DNA from: an uncultured Nitrospira sp.
Lineage (GTDB): Bacteria > Nitrospirota > Nitrospiria > Nitrospirales > Nitrospiraceae
Reading direction: 5' to 3'
Assembly (NCBI GenBank): GCA_902500805.1
Contig: CABVSA010000001.1
Span: 1-64,000 of the forward strand
DNA length: 64,000 nt
The notes under the pieces are model-generated. The model saw only the letters and a program-made list of their open reading frames with translations. It ran no database searches and was not told the origin of the DNA. A program made the translations under genes and the position numbers. Positions within the stretch are counted from its first letter, which is position 1, and each line of letters opens with the position of its first letter. This document shows, piece by piece, positions 19,039-28,169 of the stretch.

Positions 19039-19892
19039 CCTCCTTCCCGTACGATAATTCGATTGTCGTACCGGAGATCTACTTCACTGATACCGCGCCC
19101 CGCTCCGTCAAAATTTAGTGATTTCAACGTTGGTTTGACGCGTTGGAACCGTTCCCACTGCTCCTCGACCGATTCTTCCCCAAATCGAAATCGAACGCCC
19201 TGGACGAGCGCTACGAGATTTGTTTGGCTTTCAGCCTGCACCCGCAATCTCCCATCGAAGGTGTGCCCGATGACTCTTGCGAGTTCGATGCCAGACATGA
19301 TTGAGCGTCGCACCACATCGGTCCCTTTCAGCAACCCCTCGAGATCAACTCCTGTTACCAGCGGAAACGTATCATCATCAGCTTGCCCCAGCTTAGTCAG
19401 GATATGCCCCTCTTCATCACTCAGAAAGTTCTGCGACGCCGCCCGGACGATAGCGGCAGGCTTTCGCTCGATCACTGTGATCTTCAACTCATGGAAGGGG
19501 ACCCGCGAAACTTGAGCTTCCTTAATCCAGGGGTGAGCTTTAATCTGCTCCTCGACGGTGGCAGGCACGACCTGATGGAGCGGCGTCCCTTGTCCGATCT
19601 GAGCCAGCTCAATCACCTTCTGTTTATTAAGATGATGCACCCCCTCAACGGTGATCGTGTGGATCTCAAGCAACTCACGGGCTATGCGACTGGAGTACGT
19701 CACGGCCATCGTGATAAGCCACCCCAGTATCACCACACCCGTCACAAGAACCCCGAGCCGCACTGCGACCTGTCGCCTGGCCGTCCTCATCCGCCCGACT
19801 TTCATCACCGCCTTTTCCCCCGATAGATCCTTCCATTGATTCAGCCGCGGAGCGGCAGGTCCGGCTCGACGTTTTCTAAAAGAGACTCTCAT
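19035..19892 (-). CDS. ftsQ: Cell division protein FtsQ
   Basis: Bitopic divisome protein linking cytoplasmic and periplasmic parts. One membrane helix lies at about residues 43-63 after a basic cytoplasmic N-terminus. A POTRA domain begins at IHTITVEGVHHLNKQKV, and the FtsQ domain with WIKEAQVSRVPFHELKITVIERKP follows (key: R-x-x-P). The frame is open to 20111, but that extension lies inside ddl; ATG 19892 overlaps the ddl stop by four bases and gives 285 residues. Confidence 0.96.
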   Translation of the reverse strand: MRVSFRKRRAGPAAPRLNQWKDLSGEKAVMKVGRMRTARRQVAVRLGVLVTGVVILGWLITMAVTYSSRIARELLEIHTITVEGVHHLNKQKVIELAQIGQGTPLHQVVPATVEEQIKAHPWIKEAQVSRVPFHELKITVIERKPAAIVRAASQNFLSDEEGHILTKLGQADDDTFPLVTGVDLEGLLKGTDVVRRSIMSGIELARVIGHTFDGRLRVQAESQTNLVALVQGVRFRFGEESVEEQWERFQRVKPTLKSLNFDGAGRGISEVDLRYDNRIIVREGG

Positions 19893-20875
19893 GACACCGA
19901 CTCCAGCTCGGCACGCTGAGCACTTCGAGCAGCACGATCCAACGCCGACCCTAAGATCCGCTCGACCAAGTCGTCGTACCCGATGCCAGCCTGTGCGGCA
20001 GCCATCGGTAACAGACTCGTTGCGGTCATACCAGGAACTGTGTTGATTTCTAATACATAGGGTTGGCCTCGCGGCGTGATACGAAAGTCCACTCGTGCAG
20101 CCCCTTCGCAACCGATGATTTCATAACTGCGAGAGGCCAACTCCTCTATTTTCTGCAGCACTTTTGGTGGAAGAGGAGCGGGGCAGAGATACTGGGTCTT
20201 ACCCTTTTGGTATTTGGCCGAGAAATCATAAAAGCCTTCTGGAGCCACAATTTCTATGGCCGGCAGTACGTGTGTTTTGTTCATGGCCGTCCCAAGGATC
20301 GACACGGTCGCTTCATGGCCAGGGATGTAGCCCTCCACCATCGCTTCAGAATCATAGCGATGCGCCACAACAAGTGCCTCCTTCCACTGAGTGGCGCGAC
20401 GCACGATGGTGACGCCGATCGTGGACCCCTGCGACACTGGCTTGACGACAATCGGCAACTGAAGCTTGGCCGTCTTCAGAACCTTTGCCAGCGAAGGCCT
20501 CTCCCCTTCACGGATGACCGTTCCAGAAGGAACTGGAATGCCATGTGCGGCCAACAATGTCTTCGTCATCACTTTGTGCATCCCCACAGCACTCGCCCGA
20601 ACACCTGACCCTGTGTATGGGATCCCGATGGTCTCAAGAAACCCCTGGACCAAGCCGTCTTCGCCTCCCAGCCCGTGAAGCGAGAGAAAGGCGATGGCAA
20701 TTTCCTGTTCTTTCAAGTCTTGATACAGTCGATCGCCGACGTCGATGGCTACCACATCATATCTTTGACGGAGCAGCGCCTGATGAACGGCTTGGCCCGT
20801 CTTCAGGGAAATCTCCCGTTCTGAAGATCGACCTCCCATCAGGACCGCAATGCGTCTATCAGTCATTCTGCCCAT
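19889..20875 (-). CDS. ddl: D-alanine--D-alanine ligase
   Basis: ATP-grasp ligase making the D-Ala-D-Ala dipeptide for peptidoglycan. MGGRSSEREISLKTG near the start, the ATP-grasp KPVSQGSTIGV segment, and the Mg/ATP residues in ARVDFRITPRGQPYVLEINTVPGMT near 260-285 (key: E-I-N-T-x-P-G-M-T) are clear. 328 residues. An in-frame ATG nine bases downstream (20866) is an alternative start. Confidence 0.98.
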   Translation of the reverse strand: MGRMTDRRIAVLMGGRSSEREISLKTGQAVHQALLRQRYDVVAIDVGDRLYQDLKEQEIAIAFLSLHGLGGEDGLVQGFLETIGIPYTGSGVRASAVGMHKVMTKTLLAAHGIPVPSGTVIREGERPSLAKVLKTAKLQLPIVVKPVSQGSTIGVTIVRRATQWKEALVVAHRYDSEAMVEGYIPGHEATVSILGTAMNKTHVLPAIEIVAPEGFYDFSAKYQKGKTQYLCPAPLPPKVLQKIEELASRSYEIIGCEGAARVDFRITPRGQPYVLEINTVPGMTATSLLPMAAAQAGIGYDDLVERILGSALDRAARSAQRAELESVS

Positions 20876-20896
20876 GGATGTCAGTATGTCCCTAGG

Positions 20897-21841
20897 TTAC
20901 GCCTGGCCTACCAATTTCAGTTCCAGCTCTAACTTTACCCCGGTCTTCCGAGCGACTTGGGCACGAATCTTTTTGATAAGAGTGAGCACATCGGTGGCGC
21001 TCGCTTGCCCCTGGTTCACGATAAAGTTGGCATGTTTAGTCGAGACATAGGCATCTCCGACTGAGATACCCTTGAGCCCTGCCGCCTCAACAACCCGTCC
21101 CGCTGAATCATTCGCCGGATTCTTGAATACACACCCAGCACTGGGAAGCGTCAGGGGTTGAGTCTCTCGCCGAGAGCGCAAATATTCCTTCACCACCTTC
21201 TCAATGTCGGACCGTACTCCCGGCCTCAGCTGGAGCCATACTCCGACCACGATTCCCACCGGCAATGATGCCCGCCGATACTCGAATGAGATCGATTCCG
21301 CCGGACAGTCCAGCACCTCACCGTTTGTGAGCACAACGCGGACAGCTTTGACAGAATCCTTCATTTCGCCGAGTCTCGTCCCTGCATTCATCACGACGCA
21401 CCCCGCCACCGTTCCAGGAATCCCGGCAGCCCATTCCAGCCCTGCCAACGAGCGACGGATGGCATGGCCAATCAATGTCGGCATCCCGACCCCCCCCTCG
21501 GCATAGAGCACCGACCCGGATTCCTCCTTGATCGCACGTAGCTTGGCCAAACTGACCACCACACCTCGAATCCCCTTGTCTCGAACCAGGAGATTGGTGC
21601 CTCCCAACACAAAGAGTGGAAGCTTCTGTTCATGCGTTTGCTTAACCAACCGAATGACATCCTCGACATCCGCCGGTTCCACCAACACATCGGCTGGGCC
21701 GCCTATCCGAAAGGAAGTGTACTCGCTCAGCGGTGCATCGAATCGAACCACCCCCCGAATACCAGCCACAGCGGACCGGATCTTTCGCTCGAGCCTCGTA
21801 TATTGCACCGTCGTTCCATGCCTGTGAGATGTGCGTTTCAT
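20897..21841 (-). CDS. murB: UDP-N-acetylenolpyruvoylglucosamine reductase
   Basis: FAD-dependent reductase forming UDP-MurNAc. The FAD-binding SFRIGGPADVLVEP block, GGTNLLVRDKGIRGVVV, GIPGTVAGCVVMNAG, the Ser/Cys-type catalytic stretch PSAGCVFKNP, and AGLKGISVGDAYVSTKHANF show a type II MurB (short form lacking the type I insertion). 314 residues, 6 bp downstream of murC. Confidence 0.97.
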   Translation of the reverse strand: MKRTSHRHGTTVQYTRLERKIRSAVAGIRGVVRFDAPLSEYTSFRIGGPADVLVEPADVEDVIRLVKQTHEQKLPLFVLGGTNLLVRDKGIRGVVVSLAKLRAIKEESGSVLYAEGGVGMPTLIGHAIRRSLAGLEWAAGIPGTVAGCVVMNAGTRLGEMKDSVKAVRVVLTNGEVLDCPAESISFEYRRASLPVGIVVGVWLQLRPGVRSDIEKVVKEYLRSRRETQPLTLPSAGCVFKNPANDSAGRVVEAAGLKGISVGDAYVSTKHANFIVNQGQASATDVLTLIKKIRAQVARKTGVKLELELKLVGQA

Positions 21842-21847
21842 GAATCA

Positions 21848-23239
21848 TCACGCAGACTCAAGCCGTGCCAGAATTCCAGTACCGGCTTTCCAAATGTCCC
21901 CCGCACCTAAGGTCAAGACGAGATCTCCTTCCCGAAGATGCGGCAAAACTTGATCCGGAAGAGTCTCCTTACGCTCGATGAATGTCACTGCAGGATGGCC
22001 TGCCGCCTTCACCGTGTCAGCAAGCACAGCTCCGGTCACTCCCGGTAGAGGTTGTTCTCCGGCTGCGTAGATGTCCGTCATGAACAAGACATCGGCATGG
22101 TCAAACGCCTGGGCGAAATCTCCAAGACAATCCCTCGTCCGGCTATATCGGTGAGGTTGAAAGAGAACGACCAATCGACGATCCCAGCCCTGCTTCGCCG
22201 CAGCCAGCGTCGCTTTGACCTCCGTAGGATGATGCCCATAGTCATCGACCACCATGATGCCACCAGCTTCGCCTCGCAAATGGAATCGGCGCTCAACACC
22301 CGTAAAGGCCGCTAACCCTTTCCGAATCAAATCGACCGGGACATCCATCTCCATCCCAATCGCAATGGCAACGAGTGCGTTCGAGACATTGTGAATCCCC
22401 GGCACGGTCAACCGGAACGGGCCAAGATTCTTCCCTCGAAAATGTGCACGGAAATCGGCGCCCCACTGCTTGAGCACGATGTCGGTCGCGAGAAAATCCG
22501 GCGCCACTCCATCCCGCTCACGAAGTCCATACGTATAGTAGCGTTTAACAACGTGAGGAAAGAGCGACGCGAGGCGGTCGTCGTCGGCACACAACACCGC
22601 CACCCCGTAGAACGGAATTTTATTGATAAACTCGAGGAAGCTTTCGTTGATTCGTTCCATTGACCCATAATGATCCAGGTGCTCACGGTCCAAATTCGTC
22701 ACAGCAACAATGGTGGGGGGAAGACGTAGAAACGACCCGTCACTTTCATCTGCCTCGGCCACCAGGAGGTCGCCCCGACCAAGCCGTGCATGGCTTCCCA
22801 ATGCGTTCACCTTGCCACCGATCACCATCGTTGGATCAAGGTCGCCCTGCGCAAGCACGGTAGCCACCATCGACGTCGTAGTCGTTTTACCGTGGGCTCC
22901 GGCAATGGCGACTCCGAATTTTAATCGCATAAGCTCTGCCAGCATTTCTGCCCGCGGGATCACAGGAATTTGCATCGCTTTAGCTTTCACCACCTCAGGG
23001 TTGCTTCCGGCTACAGCCGATGAAATGACCACGACCTGCGCCGAACCAACATTCGACTCCTGATGGCCGATGAAGATTCTCCCCCCAAGCTCTTCCAGGC
23101 GCCTGGTGGTCTCCGAGGCGTGCAGATCTGACCCCGTGACGGCATACCCCATCGTGAGCAGCACTTCAGCGATGCCGCTCATACCGGCCCCGCCGATTCC
23201 AACAAGATGAATTTGTTCGACCTTGCGAAACATTCCCAT
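21848..23239 (-). CDS. murC: UDP-N-acetylmuramate--L-alanine ligase
   Basis: First Mur ligase, adding L-Ala to UDP-MurNAc. The N-terminal IHLVGIGGAGMSGIAEVLL motif, the ATP loop GAHGKTTTTSM, and DDYGHHPTEV with RYSRT are all present. The frame is open to 23338, overlapping murG by 38 bp. ATG 23239, with GGGTAAG close upstream, places the family motif right at the N-terminus (463 residues); ATG 23233 is equally possible. Confidence 0.97.
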   Translation of the reverse strand: MGMFRKVEQIHLVGIGGAGMSGIAEVLLTMGYAVTGSDLHASETTRRLEELGGRIFIGHQESNVGSAQVVVISSAVAGSNPEVVKAKAMQIPVIPRAEMLAELMRLKFGVAIAGAHGKTTTTSMVATVLAQGDLDPTMVIGGKVNALGSHARLGRGDLLVAEADESDGSFLRLPPTIVAVTNLDREHLDHYGSMERINESFLEFINKIPFYGVAVLCADDDRLASLFPHVVKRYYTYGLRERDGVAPDFLATDIVLKQWGADFRAHFRGKNLGPFRLTVPGIHNVSNALVAIAIGMEMDVPVDLIRKGLAAFTGVERRFHLRGEAGGIMVVDDYGHHPTEVKATLAAAKQGWDRRLVVLFQPHRYSRTRDCLGDFAQAFDHADVLFMTDIYAAGEQPLPGVTGAVLADTVKAAGHPAVTFIERKETLPDQVLPHLREGDLVLTLGAGDIWKAGTGILARLESA

Positions 23240-23300
23240 ACGACTTACCCGTTGCCGGCCAGTAGAAGCGCGTGCCCCAAGCGTTGATCTGTCAATCGTC

Positions 23301-24425
23301 CTACCTTCCGGCCTTTCTAAAAGATTGGTTGATGTCATGATTTACTCCCATGATCGCATAACACTCATCGACGATACGTTCACCGGCGTCAATTCGTCTC
23401 ATCGCCAAACTCCCACGATGCATACTGTCCCACCGCTTCGAGTCCGTAACGATCGAGTCCACCGTCTCACTCAGTCTCGCCCCTGTCAGGTCTGACTGCG
23501 GTAGCACCACGGCACCACCAGCCGCTTCCATAGCTCGAGCGTTCTTCATTTGATGATCATAAATGGCCGTGGGTAGCGGAATCAGGATCGCGGGTTTCCC
23601 ACAAGCCGTCAGCTCAGCGATCGTCATAGCTCCTGCCCGAGCCACTACCACATCCGCAGTCCGCAACACAGTCGGCATGTCATACAGAAATGAGACCACG
23701 TTAGCCGAAACCCCCAGCGCCCGGTACCCTTCTCTGACCCGCTCATAGTCTCCCTCACCTGTTTGGTGTGTGATCGTCAGAGTAGGCACGCGCGCCATGA
23801 GTAAAGGTAGTCCTTCCAGGACCGCACTATTGATCGCCTGAGCCCCCTGACTTCCACCAAAGATCAGCAGGTGTCGCCCGTTCACCTTGACCATCCCCTG
23901 GCTTTCGGATTCCTGGCCGAGGAATTCCCGCCTGATAGGTGTGCCGACAACTTGGGCATTCCGTCGATCAAAGAACGTAGCCGCCGATTCGAACGCCAAA
24001 AAGATCCGTTGTGCGAATGGACCCACCACTTTATTGGCCAAGCCAGGGTATGCATTTGGCTCTAAAATCACTCGGGGAATTCCCATCAGTGCAGCCGCCA
24101 CCAGCACGGTCGGGCTCGTGTACCCACCGACACCAATCACAAGATCAGCCCGCCGCCGTCTCAGGACTTGCCAGGATTGCCAGATTCCGACTGGAAGCGA
24201 CAGCATAGCCTGAACAACATCGAGTAATCTCTTCCCCATCACCGGTTTGGCCGTAATCAAGGCCAGCTCAAATCCTTCATGTGCAAGCACCCGAGACTCA
24301 ACACCTCGACTCGTACCAATAAAGAGAATTTTTGTTGAAGAGTCCCGTCTCAGAAATTCTCTCGCCAAGGCAATGGCCGGATAAAGATGGCCCCCTGTGC
24401 CTCCTGCGGCAATAATGATTGTCAT
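23301..24425 (-). CDS. murG: UDP-GlcNAc:undecaprenyl-PP-MurNAc-pentapeptide GlcNAc transferase
   Basis: Membrane-associated GT28 glycosyltransferase that converts lipid I to lipid II. The N-terminal IIAAGGTGGHLYPAIALA glycine-rich loop, the middle FGGSQGAQAINSAV loop, and the UDP-binding RAGAMTIAELTACGKPAILIPLP region (key: E-L-T) are diagnostic. 374 residues. The ATG overlaps the ftsW stop by four bases. Confidence 0.98.
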   Translation of the reverse strand: MTIIIAAGGTGGHLYPAIALAREFLRRDSSTKILFIGTSRGVESRVLAHEGFELALITAKPVMGKRLLDVVQAMLSLPVGIWQSWQVLRRRRADLVIGVGGYTSPTVLVAAALMGIPRVILEPNAYPGLANKVVGPFAQRIFLAFESAATFFDRRNAQVVGTPIRREFLGQESESQGMVKVNGRHLLIFGGSQGAQAINSAVLEGLPLLMARVPTLTITHQTGEGDYERVREGYRALGVSANVVSFLYDMPTVLRTADVVVARAGAMTIAELTACGKPAILIPLPTAIYDHQMKNARAMEAAGGAVVLPQSDLTGARLSETVDSIVTDSKRWDSMHRGSLAMRRIDAGERIVDECYAIMGVNHDINQSFRKAGR

Positions 24426-25627
24426 CGGTCACGTGCCCACCCCTGCCCACTCCGATGTTCCATCTCACCTCGGCCCGCATGGCGATCCCTGGAGATACTC
24501 AACAGCATTCCAACCCCAGCCAAGCTGACAACAAGAGAGGACCCTCCATAACTGACGAACGGCAACGTAAGTCCTTTTGTCGGTACGAGCCCGGTCACCA
24601 CGCAGGCGTTGATTAACGCCTGAACCCCGATCAATGTCGTGATGCCGATTCCCAAATACCGACCAAACGGAACCCGCGCGCGCGTCGAAATCTGAAACCC
24701 TCTGATCATGAAGAGCACAAATAACAGGATGATGACGCCGGTACCGACAAACCCCAGCTCTTCGCCGATGAGCGCCAAGACGAAATCCGTGTGTGCTTCC
24801 GGAAGAAAATACAGTTTCTGTTTCCCTTCGCCCAATCCTACGCCAAAGAGGCCGCCACTGCCGAACGCCAGAAATGATTGAGTGATCTGAAATCCTGTAT
24901 CGGACGCATCGTTCCATGGCTGCAAGAACGCCATGAGTCGTTGGCGGCGATACTCGGTGGACAAGACAAGCGCCAGCCCAATCGGCACGGCACAGAGCAC
25001 CAAGGTCGACAGATGTGACAGACTTGCGCCACCCACGAAGAGGAGGCTGCCCGTGACCAGCCCCAGCACCACGACCGTCCCCAAATCCGGCTCCATCAGA
25101 ACTAATCCGCTGAGGAATCCGACCACGAGCAGTGCCGGGAGCAACCCGGCCTGAAAGTCTTGAATGCGGCGTTCTTTTTTTGTCAGATACGCGGCAAGAT
25201 AGATCACCAACCCCAGCTTCAACATCTCGGCAGGTTGAATTGATATCGGCCCAACCCCCAGCCACCGCCTGGCTCCATTCGCTGCTATCCCCAACGAGGG
25301 AATCAGGACCATGGCCAGGAGTGTCGTCATGCCCCCGAGCAGCGGAAGGGACACCCGTTTCCACCAAACATAGTCGATACGAGACAGTACATGGAGAAGA
25401 CTCAACCCCACCACCAACCAGACGCACTGCCGTTTGAGGTAGTACCAGGAATCGTGATACCGATTTCCTGCCAGTACCGCGCTCGCACTGAATACCATAA
25501 TGAGGCCGACGATCGTCAGCATCACCGTTACACATAACAAGACCTGATCCATGCCGACCCGCGAAGCACCCCGCGAGCCCTTCGTATCCCAAGGTAGAGC
25601 CAAGGTCCCAGCCGCTTTCTGTGGCAT
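24422..25627 (-). CDS. ftsW: SEDS glycosyltransferase FtsW
   Basis: Polytopic peptidoglycan polymerase of the SEDS family for septal wall synthesis, partner of FtsI. About ten membrane segments are visible. Conserved stretches are VFSASAV, WLGVGPISIQPAEMLKLG (key: Q-P-x-E), MEPDLGT, and the C-terminal GLVPTKGLTLPFVSYGGSSL. About 401 residues. A GTG just upstream of the ATG (25630) is also possible. Confidence 0.97.
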   Translation of the reverse strand: MPQKAAGTLALPWDTKGSRGASRVGMDQVLLCVTVMLTIVGLIMVFSASAVLAGNRYHDSWYYLKRQCVWLVVGLSLLHVLSRIDYVWWKRVSLPLLGGMTTLLAMVLIPSLGIAANGARRWLGVGPISIQPAEMLKLGLVIYLAAYLTKKERRIQDFQAGLLPALLVVGFLSGLVLMEPDLGTVVVLGLVTGSLLFVGGASLSHLSTLVLCAVPIGLALVLSTEYRRQRLMAFLQPWNDASDTGFQITQSFLAFGSGGLFGVGLGEGKQKLYFLPEAHTDFVLALIGEELGFVGTGVIILLFVLFMIRGFQISTRARVPFGRYLGIGITTLIGVQALINACVVTGLVPTKGLTLPFVSYGGSSLVVSLAGVGMLLSISRDRHAGRGEMEHRSGQGWARDR

Positions 25628-25662
25628 CACCCAGTGTCAATGCTCCTCTGCGTTGTCGGCCG

Positions 25663-27072
25663 TCAGGCCGGCAAGGATTGCACCGCACCCTTAAATTGCC
25701 TCCCACGATCTTGATAGTCGGCAAACATATCGAAGCTCGCACAGGCCGGTGACATCAATACAACATCACCCGCGCTTGCGTTTGAAGCCGCTAGCTCGAC
25801 CGCCTCCTGGAGGCTCTTCAGTCGATCAATGGCTTGATAGCCTTGTATCGCATCAGCAATTAATGGTGCTGCTTCTCCGATTAATAGGAGGCGTTTGACT
25901 CGCTGCTTGATCGCAGGAGCTAATCGAGAAAAATCTCCACCCTTATCGCGTCCACCTGCAATCAGCCAAATCGGCTGATTAATACTGTGCAGTGCCTTCA
26001 ACGTGGCATCGACGTTGGTTCCTTTCGAGTCGTTGATAAAGCGAACACCTTGCCGGTCACGAACCACCTCCAAGGCATGCTCCAATCCTGGAAATTCCCT
26101 GAAGACTTGACGCACTGCGTCAAGAGGACACCCACTCAGCAGTGCATAGGTGGCCGCCGCCATGGCATTCTCGACATTGTGATCACCAATGAGCATGAGT
26201 TCGTGACGAGGACAGATCTCCTGTGTCTGACCATCAATGGCCGTCATGATGCGACCATGTTCGAGATAGGTTCCTCCTGCCAAGTCCGGGGGCAATGGTG
26301 GGCACCTCGTAAATCCGAACGTTCGAGCCTTCACACCATGCCGTAGTGCACCGACTCGTGGATCATCGATATTAAAGAGAGCAACATCCGATGCTGTTTG
26401 ATTCTCAAAAATTCTATTTTTCGCAGCAATATACTCTGCAATGGACTCATACCGATCCTGATGATCCACCGTCACATTAAGGATTCCGGCAATCCAGGGA
26501 TGAAACTGCTCGACCGTCTCAAGCTGAAAACTGGAAACTTCCACGACGGCAGCGTCGTACGGACAAGCGCGTCCCTCCTGCATCGCTTGTAACGACTGGA
26601 TCGCGGCTTCACTGAAGGCGGTTCCAAGATTGCCTCCAACAAATACCCGCTTCCCGTTCGCCTGTAACATTTTCCCAATCATTGTGACCGTGGTGCTTTT
26701 CCCATTGGTGCCGGTCAGTGCCAGAATCGGAACGGGCATGAATCTGGACGCAAGGTCAAGCTCGCTGATCACCTTCACGCCTCGACGGCGGACGCGCTCC
26801 AGCGCTTCCATCCGATAGGGCACGCCCGGACTAATAACCACCAACTCTGCCGTCGTCAGAGCCGTTTCATAACCGCTTCCCAGCACCACCTCAATCTCCA
26901 ACCTCTCGATGGTATTAATGACGCCAAGCAATTCTGTTCGATCTTTCCGATCGGCAACGGTCACGACCGCACCGGCTGCCTGCAGGAGATGAGCGGCAGC
27001 CACTCCGCTCCGTGCTAGGCCGACGACAGCCACCCGCTTCCCTTCAAGCTGTTTCGTGTCCAGTCCCACCAT
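25663..27072 (-). CDS. murD: UDP-N-acetylmuramoylalanine--D-glutamate ligase
   Basis: Second Mur ligase, adding D-Glu. VAVVGLARSGVAAAHLL starts the UDP-binding domain, ALTGTNGKSTTVTMIGKML is the ATP loop, and NDSKGTNVDATLKALHS with AGGRDKGGDF complete the C-terminal signatures. 469 residues, slightly longer than many. It lies 6 bp after mraY. Confidence 0.98.
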   Translation of the reverse strand: MVGLDTKQLEGKRVAVVGLARSGVAAAHLLQAAGAVVTVADRKDRTELLGVINTIERLEIEVVLGSGYETALTTAELVVISPGVPYRMEALERVRRRGVKVISELDLASRFMPVPILALTGTNGKSTTVTMIGKMLQANGKRVFVGGNLGTAFSEAAIQSLQAMQEGRACPYDAAVVEVSSFQLETVEQFHPWIAGILNVTVDHQDRYESIAEYIAAKNRIFENQTASDVALFNIDDPRVGALRHGVKARTFGFTRCPPLPPDLAGGTYLEHGRIMTAIDGQTQEICPRHELMLIGDHNVENAMAAATYALLSGCPLDAVRQVFREFPGLEHALEVVRDRQGVRFINDSKGTNVDATLKALHSINQPIWLIAGGRDKGGDFSRLAPAIKQRVKRLLLIGEAAPLIADAIQGYQAIDRLKSLQEAVELAASNASAGDVVLMSPACASFDMFADYQDRGRQFKGAVQSLPA

Positions 27073-27078
27073 ATCGGA

Positions 27079-28155
27079 CTACCTTAACTTGAGCGTGCTC
27101 AAACTTAATAGCGCCAGTAAAATCGCGATAATCCAGAGACGGACGACCACCTTTGGCTCTTCCCAGCCTTTCATCTCAAAGTGATGGTGTATCGGCGCCA
27201 TGAGAAAGATCCGCTTGCCCCGAGACTTGAATGAAACGACTTGAAAAATCACCGACACGGCCTCGATGACAAAGACCCCGCCGACCATCAGTAGGAGCAA
27301 CTCATGCTTACTGATCACCGCCACCGTCCCCAGTGCCGCCCCAAGCGGGAGAGACCCGACGTCTCCCATAAATACTGAGGCGGGATAGGTATTGAACCAC
27401 AGGAAGCCGAGGCTCGATCCTAAGATCGCGGCAGTAAAAACAGCCAACTCTCCGGCCCCTTCAATATGGGGAATCAGCAGATACTCGGACATCAACCGGT
27501 GCCCAGTCACATAGGCGACGACGGTGTAAGCTAGTGCCGTGATCATAATCGGCCCAATGGCCAACCCATCGAGACCATCCGTAAGATTCACGGCATTGGA
27601 GCTGCCGACGATGACAATGATGGCAAACACGATGTAAAACCAGCCCAAGTCCGGCGTGAAACTTTTGAAAAACGGCACGCTGAGCTTCGTGTTGTACTCC
27701 GGTAAACAATAGAGCACCACTGCGACAATGAGCGCCACCGCAATCTGGGCGGAGAATTTTTGCGCCGCAGAGAGCCCCTTCGATCGAGCCTTGATAAACT
27801 TGAGATAATCGTCGACAAACCCGATCGCACAAAACCCAAGCGTTGCGCCGAGTACCAGCCAGATATGAGGGCGTGAGATATCCGCCCACAGTAACGTGGA
27901 CATCGTCACCGCGAAGATAATCAGGATGCCGCCCATCGTCGGGGTTCCGCTTTTGGCAAGATGCCGCTTCGGTCCGTCATCCCGTACCTGCTGACCCAAC
28001 TTGATTTCTTGAAGCTTTCTAATTACCCACGGGGCCAGCACAAACGCGATCAGAAAGGCAGTAACCGCCGCATAGATAATACGAAAGCTCTGGTACCGAA
28101 AAACGTTTAGAAAAGAGAATTGTGTGTGAAATGGATAGAGCCAGATATACAGCAT
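27079..28155 (-). CDS. mraY: Phospho-N-acetylmuramoyl-pentapeptide transferase
   Basis: Polytopic enzyme forming lipid I on undecaprenyl phosphate. Signature segments are DDGPKRHLAKSGTPTMGG, FVDDYLKF with the catalytic Asp pair, NAVNLTDGLDGLA, and the MAPIHHHFEMKGW histidine motif near the C-terminus. About ten membrane helices, 358 residues. Confidence 0.99.
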   Translation of the reverse strand: MLYIWLYPFHTQFSFLNVFRYQSFRIIYAAVTAFLIAFVLAPWVIRKLQEIKLGQQVRDDGPKRHLAKSGTPTMGGILIIFAVTMSTLLWADISRPHIWLVLGATLGFCAIGFVDDYLKFIKARSKGLSAAQKFSAQIAVALIVAVVLYCLPEYNTKLSVPFFKSFTPDLGWFYIVFAIIVIVGSSNAVNLTDGLDGLAIGPIMITALAYTVVAYVTGHRLMSEYLLIPHIEGAGELAVFTAAILGSSLGFLWFNTYPASVFMGDVGSLPLGAALGTVAVISKHELLLLMVGGVFVIEAVSVIFQVVSFKSRGKRIFLMAPIHHHFEMKGWEEPKVVVRLWIIAILLALLSLSTLKLR

Positions 28156-28169
28156 GGTGTCCGCGAACC

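Noticed and set aside
24465..25742. A 425-codon open frame on the minus strand over ftsW
   Set aside because: It lies in another frame of ftsW, crosses the murD-ftsW junction, and its translation has no family motif and an Arg/Cys/Gly-rich shadow composition.
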